Of a stretch of 64,000 bases of DNA, positions 1 to 8,764 are shown piece after piece. Origin of the DNA: Kovacikia minuta CCNUW1 (GTDB lineage Bacteria; Cyanobacteriota; Cyanobacteriia; Leptolyngbyales; Leptolyngbyaceae); NCBI RefSeq assembly GCF_020091585.1, contig NZ_CP083582.1:5776536-5840535 (forward strand), written 5' to 3'. The notes below the pieces were generated by a model. The model searched no databases. It was not told the DNA's origin and saw only the letters and a program-made list of their open reading frames with translations. A program made the translations under genes and the position numbers. How positions within the stretch are numbered: position 1 is the stretch's first letter; each line of letters opens with the position of its first letter.

Positions 1-156
1 GTGAAAAGCTGATAGCTGGCGGCTAACCGCTACTTCTGCTCTGATACCTGTTACACCTGACGATAAAAGTTAGGACTTCTGATACCCCTGATCTCTTTTG
101 TCGTCGGCTATTTCTCCCCTGACACCGAACACCTGATACCTGTCACCTGCTCTATC

Positions 157-339
157 ATGATTACACTCAAGACCATGAAGCAAATTGCTACCAGCCGGAC
201 GATTCCAAGTTTCCGGTCTGGCAAATCTTTGTCATTCTTGCAGACTGACAGTCACGATCGAATGCGCAGAGCGGCAGGCCATGCTCAGCGACTTTTTCAT
301 GAAGCGCGGCGTCAGTGGTTGAGTCAGCTAAAAAAGTAG
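157..339 (+). CDS. small hypothetical protein (doubtful)
   Basis: A 60-residue frame lies just upstream of gvpK on the same strand. The product is basic and ends in a helical, Arg/Lys-rich stretch (RMRRAAGHAQRLFHEARRQW). I recognise no domain. It starts inside a zone of degenerate CACCTGA/CTGATAC repeats, and no convincing ribosome site is visible. It could be a small gas-vesicle accessory gene or a chance frame; an overlapping antisense frame of similar length weakens the case. Confidence 0.25.
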   Translation: MITLKTMKQIATSRTIPSFRSGKSLSFLQTDSHDRMRRAAGHAQRLFHEARRQWLSQLKK

Positions 340-402
340 GCAATTGTTTCTCAGAAGCATTACCCTTTGGGAAGTGCATGATGTGAACCTATCAACAATC
401 CA

Positions 403-864
403 GTGACCTCTTCTGACCTTCCGATTCAGGCAATCTCCCATCCTCCCAAAGCCAGCAAAGATGCTGGGCTTGCTCCTCTGTTGCTAACGGTAATTGAACT
501 GGTGCGTCAGTTGATGGAAGCCCAGGTCATTCGCCGCATGGAAGCAGAGGAACTGACCGACGAAGATTTAGAACGGGCATCTGAAAGTTTACGAAAACTG
601 GAAGAACAGGTGGTCAAACTCTGTGAGGTGTTTGAGATCGATCCGGCAGACTTAAATATCGATTTGGGAGAAGTAGGTAGCTTGCTTCCCAAAGCGGGTG
701 GCTACTATCCTGGTGAAACTTCCGCCAGCCCAACCATTCTGGAACTTCTGGATCGCCTGCTGAATACAGGTGTTGTACTTCAGGGCGAAGTAGATTTGGG
801 ACTCGCAGACATTGATTTAATCCATGCGAAGTTGCAGTTGGTTCTAACCTCGAAACCAATTTGA
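403..864 (+). CDS. gvpK: gas vesicle protein GvpK
   Basis: GvpK is a minor cytoplasmic protein needed to assemble protein-walled gas vesicles for buoyancy. Residues 20-100 carry the GvpK core: GLAPLLLTVIELVRQLMEAQ, then RRMEAEELTDEDLERA, then the DPADLNIDLGEVGSLLP stretch. The last 40 residues (LELLDRLLNTGVVLQGEVDL...) resemble the GvpA/J structural-protein N-terminus, so the protein reads as a GvpK core plus a GvpA-like tail. My recollection is that cyanobacterial GvpK commonly has this tail. The start is GTG after a weak leader. No other gvp gene is in the window; further gvp genes probably lie before base 1. Confidence 0.9.
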   Translation: MTSSDLPIQAISHPPKASKDAGLAPLLLTVIELVRQLMEAQVIRRMEAEELTDEDLERASESLRKLEEQVVKLCEVFEIDPADLNIDLGEVGSLLPKAGGYYPGETSASPTILELLDRLLNTGVVLQGEVDLGLADIDLIHAKLQLVLTSKPI

Positions 865-867
865 GGG

Positions 868-942
868 GGAAGTTGTGAATTTTGAATCATAAATTTTGAA
901 TTTTGAATTCAAAACTTAAAACTCAAAACTTAAAACTCCTTT
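868..942. repeat. dispersed A/T-rich TTTTGAATT / AAAACTTAAAACTC repeat
   Basis: Directly after gvpK there are several copies of ATTTTGAATT followed by AAAACTTAAAACTC units. The same words recur near 19895, 24600 and 53030, always in spacers or spacer-like DNA, so this is a dispersed filler repeat typical of cyanobacteria. Confidence 0.6.
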
Positions 943-948
943 CACACT

Positions 949-1329
949 TTACTTCCTGCCCCGCAGGTAAACGACTCTGGCATCTAGACCCTGACTGCGT
1001 AATTGGTCGCTGAGGGATTCGGCGGGGCGGCGATCGCGAAATGCTCCTGCCTGGATGTAGGGGCCCAGGTGCGATCGGGTCATAAATGCCAATGGCGCAT
1101 ACTGCTGCACCTTATCCAACAATTGCAGATGGGATGTGGGGATAACCACAAGATAGGGGGTGTTGTTGGGTTGCCCTAACACGGTAGGTTGGCTGTTGGA
1201 GGTTGCCGGAGTCACTGGTTCTACGGGAACGACCACCTGAGCCAGACAAAGGTCACCCACCAGTCCCACAAGAACTAGGGCAGTAAAGGATTGCAAACAA
1301 GTGGATAGTTTTCGGAGTCGATCATTCAT
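949..1329 (-). CDS. secreted SPOR-like domain protein
   Basis: A 126-residue protein with an N-terminal signal peptide or membrane anchor (residues 10-31, TALVLVGLVGDLCLAQ). A Pro/Thr-rich linker follows, then a C-terminal domain with the pattern PYIQAGAFRDRRPAESLSDQ and LRSQGLDARVVYLRG. That is the Q-x-G-x-F ... A-x-x-L-x-x-x-G pattern of SPOR (sporulation-related, peptidoglycan-binding) domains. It probably acts in the periplasm or at the cell wall. It is divergent from the FecR-like gene at 1367. Function is inferred from the SPOR-like pattern only. Confidence 0.6.
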   Translation of the reverse strand: MNDRLRKLSTCLQSFTALVLVGLVGDLCLAQVVVPVEPVTPATSNSQPTVLGQPNNTPYLVVIPTSHLQLLDKVQQYAPLAFMTRSHLGPYIQAGAFRDRRPAESLSDQLRSQGLDARVVYLRGRK

Positions 1330-1366
1330 AGTAAGTTAATTTTAATAGGCTGGGTGAAAAAGTAGC

Positions 1367-2224
1367 TTGCGATGTAAACAGATCATTGGCGGATTTTTGA
1401 TCAGCCTGTCGGGCATAGGCTTGGTACAATTTTTGACTTCGCATGTACCATTAGCCAGTTTGCCTTTGCAGGTTAGAGTCGATCGCTGGTTGGAGATCCG
1501 GCAAATTGTCGGGAGTGTCTTCTACAGCCGTCAGCAAATCACTCAACCCGCCCGCGTTGGAATGCAACTTCAGCAACCAGGAGAAGGAGTTTTAACGGCG
1601 GCTCGTTCTCGCACAGTGCTTGCGGTCGATACAGGGATTGGGTTTATCGATGTGGCTGAAAGAACTGTTTTGCGGGTGCAAAAACTACAAAAGTTGCCCG
1701 ATGGAGGACACATCACTCACCTGCAAGTCATCAGCGGTCAGGCGCGCTTGCGAGTCAGACGATTTACCCACAACAGCTCTGAGCTAGAAATCCAGACGCC
1801 AGCCGGATGGAGTGCCGTGCGGGGAACCGTGTTTGGGTTAACGGTTCATCCCGATGGCAAGACGGGTTTGGCGACTCGTGAAGGCAAGGTAACAACAAAC
1901 GCCCAAGGAAAAACCGTTCCGGTTAGCGCAGGCTTTCAAAATCTGACGATTCCAGGTGAACCTCCATCCCCACCGGTGCCAATTCCGTTGAAGCCAAATA
2001 CACGCTTGCAGCTCCAGATTTTAATCGCAGTTAGCCACCAGGCTGCCCGAATCGTTGGCCGAATTGACCCGGTAAACCTTTTAATTATTGGAGATCAACC
2101 CCAAATTGTGGATCGGAACGGTCGGTTTGATCTGACTGTGGCGATGGCGGCAAATCGGCGGATTCCGGTGGTGGTGATCACCCCCTTAGGGCAGCAGCAG
2201 GCTTATGAACTGGCAGTTCCTTAG
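1367..2224 (+). CDS. FecR-like domain protein
   Basis: A 285-residue protein starting at TTG, with an N-terminal hydrophobic segment (IIGGFLISLSGIGLVQFLTS) that should place the rest outside the cytoplasmic membrane. The middle matches FecR-like domains: an early beta-rich part, then LEIQTPAGWSAVRGTVFGL and TREGKVTTNAQGKTVPVSAG. The phrase TPAGWSAVRGTVF is the family's typical T-P-x-x-x-x-V-R-G-T-x-F signature. The gene overlaps the CHASE2 kinase by 20 bases, which implies co-translation. A FecR-like sensor domain made with a CHASE2 kinase is a recurrent cyanobacterial arrangement, so it may feed that kinase. The ligand is unknown. Confidence 0.8.
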   Translation: MRCKQIIGGFLISLSGIGLVQFLTSHVPLASLPLQVRVDRWLEIRQIVGSVFYSRQQITQPARVGMQLQQPGEGVLTAARSRTVLAVDTGIGFIDVAERTVLRVQKLQKLPDGGHITHLQVISGQARLRVRRFTHNSSELEIQTPAGWSAVRGTVFGLTVHPDGKTGLATREGKVTTNAQGKTVPVSAGFQNLTIPGEPPSPPVPIPLKPNTRLQLQILIAVSHQAARIVGRIDPVNLLIIGDQPQIVDRNGRFDLTVAMAANRRIPVVVITPLGQQQAYELAVP

Positions 2225-4580
2225 GGCTAACACCAATTTAGAAACGATCCGGCGTTATCTGCTTCCTGGGGGCATGGCAGCCTTGTTTGTTGTAGGGTTG
2301 CTGAGGTTGGGAGTTTGGCAACCGTTGGAACATCTTGCTTATAACAGCCTGTTTCGGTTCCGGGGTTCTCTGTCCTGGGATCAACGGCTCGTGGTTGTGG
2401 CGATCGACGAAGCGAGTTTACGCCAATTAGGGCATTTTCCCTTATCGCGTAAATATTACACACTCCTGTTGGACCGGCTGACAAAGGCAGAGTCGAGCGT
2501 GGTGGTATTGGATGTGGTGTTCTCGGAGGCCACTCTGGAGGATCGATCGCTGGCAGCCGCCATTGCCCGTCATGGGCGGGTGGTGCTGGCACAGGCCAGT
2601 AGCCAGGGACAGTTCCTACCTCCAGCGCCTCAGTTGAAAGCACCCGCGATCGCGATCGGGCATGTCCTCAATGCTCCCGATAGTGATGGGGTCATCCGTC
2701 GTATCTACCCAGAAATACAAAATATCCCCAGCCTTGGAATCGCTGCCGTGCAGGTCTATTCCCTGGTGCAAGAACCAGTCGTGCTGCCTGATCTGCATCA
2801 GCCCCTGTGGATTAATTGGCTTGGTCCAGCCCAGCAGATGCCGCAATACACCCTGACCGAAGTACTGAATGGTAACGTTCCAGCCCAGGAATTTCGAGAC
2901 AAAATTGTGGTGGTGGGTGCCACTGCTAAAGGCTTGAGCAATCTTTTCACCCCCTTTGACCGCAATCCTCCTACCAGTGGGGTTTATTTGGATGCAACAG
3001 CGATCGATAATTTGCTCCAACGGCGGTTTCTCCGGGTTCCCAAGACACGCTGGCTCGTGGTGATGCTGATTCTGGCGGGACTGGGGCTGAGTCCTTTCCT
3101 GGTTTATTGGAGCTGGGGACAACGGCTCGTTTTTCTGGCGGGTTTGTGTCTGGGGTGGGTGCTGTTGGGTCTTTTGCTGCTCCACCTCAATTACTGGTTG
3201 CCCATCGCTTCTCCCCTCATTCTATTTGGGTTGACAACTGCGATCGTCGAGGTTTCTGAACGGTTAAGACTCACCACTCGTCTGCGGCAAGATATCCTCC
3301 GGCTTTGGCAGTTCTATCGTCAAAATCGATTTCTTTTGACAGACCTCAACCAAACCCGAGACCAGCTTCAACCGCCTTCAGCAACGCCCATTGTGCCAAA
3401 TCCCTTAACTGAAGGGATACCCTCAACCACCGTACAACCCGTCGAGCAACTGGCGGAACTGGCAGACCAACTTGCTCGCGCCCAGGCCGCTTATAGCGCG
3501 ATCGCCCGCAATCTCTCAATTGGGTTACTGGCAGCCGATCGGGACGGCCAGGTCTGGTTTTGTAACCCGGTTGCCGCAGAATGGCTAGCCATTCGCTTAG
3601 GTGACTATCTGCAAGACCAATTAGTACCAGACTGGTTTAATCCAACCGAGTGGGAGGCTAACTGGCAAATCTTGAGTGCCGGACAACCCTTCCGACGGGA
3701 GTCGCAGCGAGGCGATCGCTGGTTTGAAATTAAACTGGAACCACTGTTTTACCAACCTGCTTTAGCAACTGGAATTGGAATAGCAGCCCAGCCCCCAACA
3801 GGCTTACTGTTGTTGCTGGAAGACATTACCCTCTACAAACAGGCTGAAACCGAAGTTCGCAACGCCCTGGAACGGGAAAAAGATCTGAATGAGCTAAAAT
3901 CCCGCTTTATTTCAACCATTTCCCATGAATTTCGCACCCCCTTAACCACAATTCAATCTGCCACCGAACTGTTAGAACACTACGAATGGTCTGCCGAAGA
4001 AAAACAAGAGCGATTTCAGCAGATCCATAGGGCAGTTCAACATATGACTCAGTTGCTTGAAGATGTCTTGCTGATTGGTCGAGCAGAAGTTGGCAATCTG
4101 AAATTTCGTCCTGCACGCTTGAACTTGACAGAATTTTGTCAGGAAATTGTTACGAGTCTTCAACTAACAACAAGTAACCATTCCCTGACTTTTGTCAGCG
4201 CGTCTCAATCCCCTTTTGCCTGGTTTGACGCCAAATTGTTGAGACAGATTCTCACAAATTTAATTTCAAATGCCGTTAAATATTCTCCTCAAGGGGGAGT
4301 CATAGAACTGGGATTGCAGCAGGAGACAACATCTTTTGTCCTGTGGGTACGCGATCAAGGAATTGGTATCCCACCGGAAGACTTGCCCCACTTGTTTGAA
4401 CACTTTTACCGGGCAAATAACGTGGGCAGCATTACGGGAACAGGGCTGGGATTGGCCATTGTAAAAAAATCGGTGGAATTGCACCAGGGAACGCTGACTG
4501 TGCAAAGCCAGGTAGGAGTTGGGACAGAGTTTAGAGTGGCTCTGCCGTTGAATATTGGGCAGGAAGATATTGCCATTTAA
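2205..4580 (+). CDS. CHASE2 domain sensor histidine kinase
   Basis: A membrane sensor kinase of 791 residues. An N-terminal membrane segment is followed by an extracytoplasmic CHASE2 domain (about residues 40-275, with LVVVAIDEASLRQLG and VVVLDVVFSEA). Three or so membrane helices follow (about 283-345), then a coiled linker, a PAS-like domain (about 430-545, ending VQ...LLLLEDITLYKQAE), a HisKA domain with the phosphoacceptor in FISTISHEFRTPLTTIQSA, and a HATPase_c domain (NLISNAVKYSPQGG, DQGIGIPPEDLPHLFEHFYR, GTGLGLAIVKK). It has no receiver domain, so a separate response regulator is needed; none is adjacent. It overlaps the FecR-like gene by 20 bases. The signal is unknown. Confidence 0.92.
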   Translation: MNWQFLRANTNLETIRRYLLPGGMAALFVVGLLRLGVWQPLEHLAYNSLFRFRGSLSWDQRLVVVAIDEASLRQLGHFPLSRKYYTLLLDRLTKAESSVVVLDVVFSEATLEDRSLAAAIARHGRVVLAQASSQGQFLPPAPQLKAPAIAIGHVLNAPDSDGVIRRIYPEIQNIPSLGIAAVQVYSLVQEPVVLPDLHQPLWINWLGPAQQMPQYTLTEVLNGNVPAQEFRDKIVVVGATAKGLSNLFTPFDRNPPTSGVYLDATAIDNLLQRRFLRVPKTRWLVVMLILAGLGLSPFLVYWSWGQRLVFLAGLCLGWVLLGLLLLHLNYWLPIASPLILFGLTTAIVEVSERLRLTTRLRQDILRLWQFYRQNRFLLTDLNQTRDQLQPPSATPIVPNPLTEGIPSTTVQPVEQLAELADQLARAQAAYSAIARNLSIGLLAADRDGQVWFCNPVAAEWLAIRLGDYLQDQLVPDWFNPTEWEANWQILSAGQPFRRESQRGDRWFEIKLEPLFYQPALATGIGIAAQPPTGLLLLLEDITLYKQAETEVRNALEREKDLNELKSRFISTISHEFRTPLTTIQSATELLEHYEWSAEEKQERFQQIHRAVQHMTQLLEDVLLIGRAEVGNLKFRPARLNLTEFCQEIVTSLQLTTSNHSLTFVSASQSPFAWFDAKLLRQILTNLISNAVKYSPQGGVIELGLQQETTSFVLWVRDQGIGIPPEDLPHLFEHFYRANNVGSITGTGLGLAIVKKSVELHQGTLTVQSQVGVGTEFRVALPLNIGQEDIAI

Positions 4581-4600
4581 GAGAATTTTTGACAAACAAA

Positions 4601-4683
4601 ATACCTGTAAGGGCAGGTTTTGCGTGAATTATTTGCCCGTATCGTGAGACTTTGGGCTAAACCTGCCCCTACGATGTGGATAT
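4601..4683. repeat. 83-bp inverted-repeat element
   Basis: It begins ATACCTGTAAGGGCAGGTTT and ends AAACCTGCCCCTACGATG...GATAT, so the two ends are near-complementary. It lies between two convergent kinase genes. The ATACC...GATAT ends resemble those of the 100-bp elements at 30876 and 37084. It may also act as a bidirectional hairpin between the genes. Confidence 0.6.
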
Positions 4684-4745
4684 CTTCTTTGTTAGAAATC
4701 TCAAGAGAAGGTTTGCAAATGAACTTTAAGGGCTGAAACAAATTC

Positions 4746-6476
4746 CTACAGCGGCAACAACACTGTAAACGTCGTTCGATCGTTGTCACTTTCGACTTGA
4801 ACCAATCCTTCAAGGCGTGTCACCAGCTTTTTAACCAGAGCCAGGCCTAATCCAGTTCCGCTAAAGTTCCAGGCATCTCGACGGGAAATGCGGTAGAAGG
4901 GTTGAAAGATGCGATCGAGTTCCTCTGAGGGGATGGTAGCGCCTGTATTGGTCACCGAAAGTCTTAACCAGGTTTCGTCTGGTTCTGCTGTAACCCTGAT
5001 CTGTTGTCCCGATGGTGTATATTTTAGGGCGTTGTTGAGCAGTTCAGCCATGACCCGCTCCAGACTGGATGCGTCCGTTGTCAACACTGGCAGAGTTGGC
5101 GCAACCCGGCAGGTCAGCATTTGTCTTTGCTTCAGTGCCTGAGGGATCAAACGATTCACGATCGGGGGCAGCCATTCCTGGAGGTTGAGGGGAGCCAGCA
5201 GGATAGGATCATCCGCAATACCTGTACCCTGAAAGTCCAACAGGTCATTAATTAAATGAAATTCCTGGTTCCATTCTTCCTGCAACACCTGGAGATAGCG
5301 CTCCATTCTCTGCCAGAGAAGCTGGCTATTTTTTTGAGCTTCTGGGTTGGCATCAGAATTTTTGAGGGAGTTGGCAACGCGCTGTACCATCTCGACTGCC
5401 ATCCTCATGTTGGTTAAAGGGGTGCGCAATTCATGGGATACCGCACTAATGAACTCGTCTTTGAGCCGATCGACCGTTCCGATTCCCTGGCTTTCTTCAG
5501 GTAAAAGGTGGGAACTCAGTTGGCGCAGGGCGATCGCCGCTTGACCCATAACATTTGAAATCAATTCTATTTGTTGCTCTGACCAGCGCCATTCATCCGT
5601 GGTCACAATCCCCATTTCACCAATTATCATCTGCTCATTGCCAAGAGAGCAAACTAATAGCTGAGTCCCAGGGACGACCAGCGCCTGGTAGGGAACCGGT
5701 AACCGCTGATTATCCGGCGACAGCCAAAATTTCCGTCGGTTCAGGTGCTGATAAAACTCAGAATTTTGCTGCAAATCGAGCACTCTGCCCATCAGAGAAG
5801 GATGATCTCCCAAACCATCTTCACTGTATTCACAGATAACCGTTGCCTTTCCACGCTCTGACGCAGATCGGACTTGTTCTGTGTCGTACCGGGTTAACCA
5901 GCAATATCGGGCTGCCAGAGATTGCCCCAATTGCTGAAGCACCGCCTTCAAAGCATCCGTTTCATTTGCATGGATACTAATTTGATGGAAGAGTTGCTGA
6001 AGCAAATGAATACAAATTACTCCAACGGAGAACTGAGCCGATACCTGCTGGAGTTGTTGATTCAGATTCTCCTGAATTTGAATTTGAGTATTTTTTGCTG
6101 ATTGTTCTAATTGGTGCCGATGCAGCGTAATTTCGATCGTGCTCTGCAAATCTTGCGTCCTTAAAGGTTTGAGCAAATAGCCGTAGGGAGAGGAGCGCTT
6201 CGCCCGCTGCAAAGTTGCTGCATCTGCATAGGCAGTCAGGTAAATAATCGGAATATTAAAGGATTGATAAATTTGCTCCGCTGCTTCTACGCCATCAATA
6301 TTTCCCTTAAGGCAAATATCCATAATTACCAGGTCTGGTCTAGCAGTTTCGGCAGCTCGAATGGCTTGTATACCAGAGTCAGCGCTCTCAACCACGGTAT
6401 GCCCAAGCTTCTCCAAAACCATCTGGAGATGCCAGGCAATGACTCGTTCATCTTCGACCACCAAAACTCTTGCCAT
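4746..6476 (-). CDS. response regulator-histidine kinase (REC-GAF-like-HisKA-HATPase)
   Basis: A soluble 576-residue kinase with an N-terminal receiver. Acidic E8/D9, phosphoacceptor D53 in LVIMDICLKG and K103 in LLKPL are all present. A middle region (about 150-320) resembles a GAF domain (ETDALKAVLQQLGQSLAARYCW...). HisKA has the histidine in FISAVSHELRTPLTNMRMAV. HATPase_c shows ELLNNALKYTPSGQQ and FSGTGLGLALVKK. There are no membrane helices. A receiver at the N-terminus suggests the kinase is itself controlled by an upstream phosphodonor, perhaps the CHASE2 kinase facing it or the kinase at 6724. Both partnerships are inference from position. Confidence 0.9.
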   Translation of the reverse strand: MARVLVVEDERVIAWHLQMVLEKLGHTVVESADSGIQAIRAAETARPDLVIMDICLKGNIDGVEAAEQIYQSFNIPIIYLTAYADAATLQRAKRSSPYGYLLKPLRTQDLQSTIEITLHRHQLEQSAKNTQIQIQENLNQQLQQVSAQFSVGVICIHLLQQLFHQISIHANETDALKAVLQQLGQSLAARYCWLTRYDTEQVRSASERGKATVICEYSEDGLGDHPSLMGRVLDLQQNSEFYQHLNRRKFWLSPDNQRLPVPYQALVVPGTQLLVCSLGNEQMIIGEMGIVTTDEWRWSEQQIELISNVMGQAAIALRQLSSHLLPEESQGIGTVDRLKDEFISAVSHELRTPLTNMRMAVEMVQRVANSLKNSDANPEAQKNSQLLWQRMERYLQVLQEEWNQEFHLINDLLDFQGTGIADDPILLAPLNLQEWLPPIVNRLIPQALKQRQMLTCRVAPTLPVLTTDASSLERVMAELLNNALKYTPSGQQIRVTAEPDETWLRLSVTNTGATIPSEELDRIFQPFYRISRRDAWNFSGTGLGLALVKKLVTRLEGLVQVESDNDRTTFTVLLPL

Positions 6477-6723
6477 GACAGGTTGGACTTGTAAGCTTCC
6501 CTCTAGCAGGATACGCGATAAAGAAAGCCTCAGGCTATTGCCTTAAGCTTTTGGAAAAAAATTCTCAAAAAAAGTTGATTTTCCGTGATTCTTGCCCGAA
6601 AACGACCGATTACCGAAGCTGGGAAGATTTGTATACTTTTGACAAGCTCCTGACCTGCACTCAACCCTAAGCACAAAGACCACTGTCCCCAGGGTCTACT
6701 TCCCACCGCCACTCCCTTATTTT

Positions 6724-8619
6724 TTAACCAGAGGGTTCAAAAATAATTCTAAAAACAGTCGGGTCACCCTGGTCTATTTCTAGTATGCCCTCAAGCTGTT
6801 CGAGTAAGCTCATTACCAATTTTAATCCTATCGATAAATTGGTTTCTATCGAAAAGCCGGGTGGCAAACTGTTGCCGCTGTTACCAACCGACAAAACAAA
6901 TTGATTGGCTAAATTGGGCAGGAACGTGATAAACAATTCGCCCTGTCGATTATCTAAAAAGCCATGCTTGAGAGCGTTGGAGATTAATTCGTTGAGCATT
7001 AAACCGCAGGGAATGGCTTGACTAAGATTCAAAGAAATATCTGGACTCACCTCAATTCTCAGGGAAATTCGATCGGGTCGGACGTTGTAGATTTGAAATA
7101 GATTTGATGCCAGGGTTTGAATATACTCCCCAAACCGAATATCAACGAAGTTATTGGAGTGGTAGAGGCTGTCGTGAACTAAGGACATTGAGTCTATTCG
7201 GCTCTGGCTGTCTTCGAGGGCACTGCGAACCAGGGGATTTGTCACCCGTTCAGCTTGTAAACTCAGCAGGCTAGAAACAACTTGCAAATTGTTTTTGACT
7301 CGATGGTGAATTTCTTGCAGCAAGATTTCTTTTTCCCGCAGGGATGCTTTAATTTGAGCCTCTGCCTGTTTCATCTCGGTTAAACGCCGGGCACAAACGA
7401 TGACCCCTGAAATTGTGCCATCGACTTCCATGTAGGGAGCATAGGTGAGACTAACAAACTGAGGACCGATCGTCGGATAGTGAAACCAGTCCTCATATTG
7501 GATCGTTTCGCCTGCAAAACACCGATCTAAACGAGGTTTGATGACCTTTTCAAAGACATCTTCACCCATCAGTTCAGCGATGGAATGCCCTACAATCTCG
7601 TCATATTGTTTATTGTTAATCGTCAAATAAGCCTGGTTCACTAAGCAATAGGTGTAGTTGAGATCAATCAGCGAGATACCATCTGGCGTCGCAGAAACAA
7701 TCCGTTCAAACTGCCGCAGACCTGCTTCAGCCTGTTTACGATCGCTAATATCAATGGCGATCGTCGTTACAATCCAGCAGTGCTGCACAGCATCATAGCG
7801 GGAAGTAAAGGCATCGGAGATCCAGCGAATCGATCCATCTGGATGACGAAATCGATACTCAATGGTGATGGGTCGCTCGGCAAAAATGCTTTCCTTAAAG
7901 AGGGGAAAAATCCGCTCCCTGTCCTCTGGTAAAACCCGTGACTGCCACAGCTTTTTATCCTCCATGAATGCTTGTGGAGAATAACCAAAAACGCTTTTAC
8001 ATCCGATCGAACAGTAGTCACAATCGGATTCCCGATCGACATACACTCGAAAGCTTCCAATCGCAGCGATCGCGCTGTTCAAAATGTCATTTAATCTGGC
8101 TGCTGACGACTGAAAATAGACTTTATTTTCTGTCAGTTGATCTGCCAACTGTTGATTCCGGGTTAATGCCTGCTCTAGTTCAGCCGTTTGAGCCTTCACT
8201 GTTTGCTGCAATGCCTCCTGAACAGACTCTGAAGTGACGATTCCAAGCACTCTCCTGCTGGTATTCACCACAGGCAGAAACCGAATTTGATGGTGCTGCA
8301 ACTTCTCCAAAACAATGGACAAGGTCTGAGTTTCTGTTTGGGTTAAGGTAATCACGGGTTGGGTCATCAAATCAGCGATCGCCGCAGTTGGCAAATCGAT
8401 TCCAGCAGCCAGCGATCGCACCACATCCCTTGAGGTCAAAATACCGATCAAAGCTTGTTGCTCCATAACCAGAACACACTTTTTTTGGGTCTGGTTCATC
8501 TGCTGAAAGACAGCCAGCGCAGGAGTCTTTGCCGCAACGATGAGTGCGACTCGCCTCGTATCCTGGATGATTGCCATTTGCCCGAAAAGACTCAATCGAT
8601 TTACAAATTCTGCTTGCAA
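6724..8619 (-). CDS. CBS-PAS-PAS histidine kinase (HisKA_2 type)
   Basis: A soluble 631-residue kinase. Residues 15-150 contain two CBS motifs (IGILTSRDVVRSLAAG and RFLPVVNTSRRVLGIVTSES), which commonly bind adenosyl nucleotides. A coiled segment and a PAS domain follow (YSPQAFMEDKKLWQSRVLPE... FRHPDGSIRWISDAF), then a second PAS (about 300-410). The phosphoacceptor region is LLQEIHHRVKNNLQVVSSL, the HisKA_2/HWE-like class. HATPase_c follows (NELISNALKHGF, SIGLKLVMSLLEQLEG). The HWE-like class often signals to stand-alone receivers. It lies 247 bases upstream of the REC kinase at 4746 on the same strand; the spacer shows no clear terminator. Confidence 0.9.
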   Translation of the reverse strand: MQAEFVNRLSLFGQMAIIQDTRRVALIVAAKTPALAVFQQMNQTQKKCVLVMEQQALIGILTSRDVVRSLAAGIDLPTAAIADLMTQPVITLTQTETQTLSIVLEKLQHHQIRFLPVVNTSRRVLGIVTSESVQEALQQTVKAQTAELEQALTRNQQLADQLTENKVYFQSSAARLNDILNSAIAAIGSFRVYVDRESDCDYCSIGCKSVFGYSPQAFMEDKKLWQSRVLPEDRERIFPLFKESIFAERPITIEYRFRHPDGSIRWISDAFTSRYDAVQHCWIVTTIAIDISDRKQAEAGLRQFERIVSATPDGISLIDLNYTYCLVNQAYLTINNKQYDEIVGHSIAELMGEDVFEKVIKPRLDRCFAGETIQYEDWFHYPTIGPQFVSLTYAPYMEVDGTISGVIVCARRLTEMKQAEAQIKASLREKEILLQEIHHRVKNNLQVVSSLLSLQAERVTNPLVRSALEDSQSRIDSMSLVHDSLYHSNNFVDIRFGEYIQTLASNLFQIYNVRPDRISLRIEVSPDISLNLSQAIPCGLMLNELISNALKHGFLDNRQGELFITFLPNLANQFVLSVGNSGNSLPPGFSIETNLSIGLKLVMSLLEQLEGILEIDQGDPTVFRIIFEPSG

Positions 8620-8764
8620 GCGAGACAGATCATGCCTTTATCATGTCTAAAATTTCATCCAAATGATATCAGTCAGGAGGAAATATACCGCAGGAAATAG
8701 GAAAATTATGAATTAAGTAAGAAGGACTGACGTATTCTTTTATCCTTTGCCCTTTCCTCACCCA

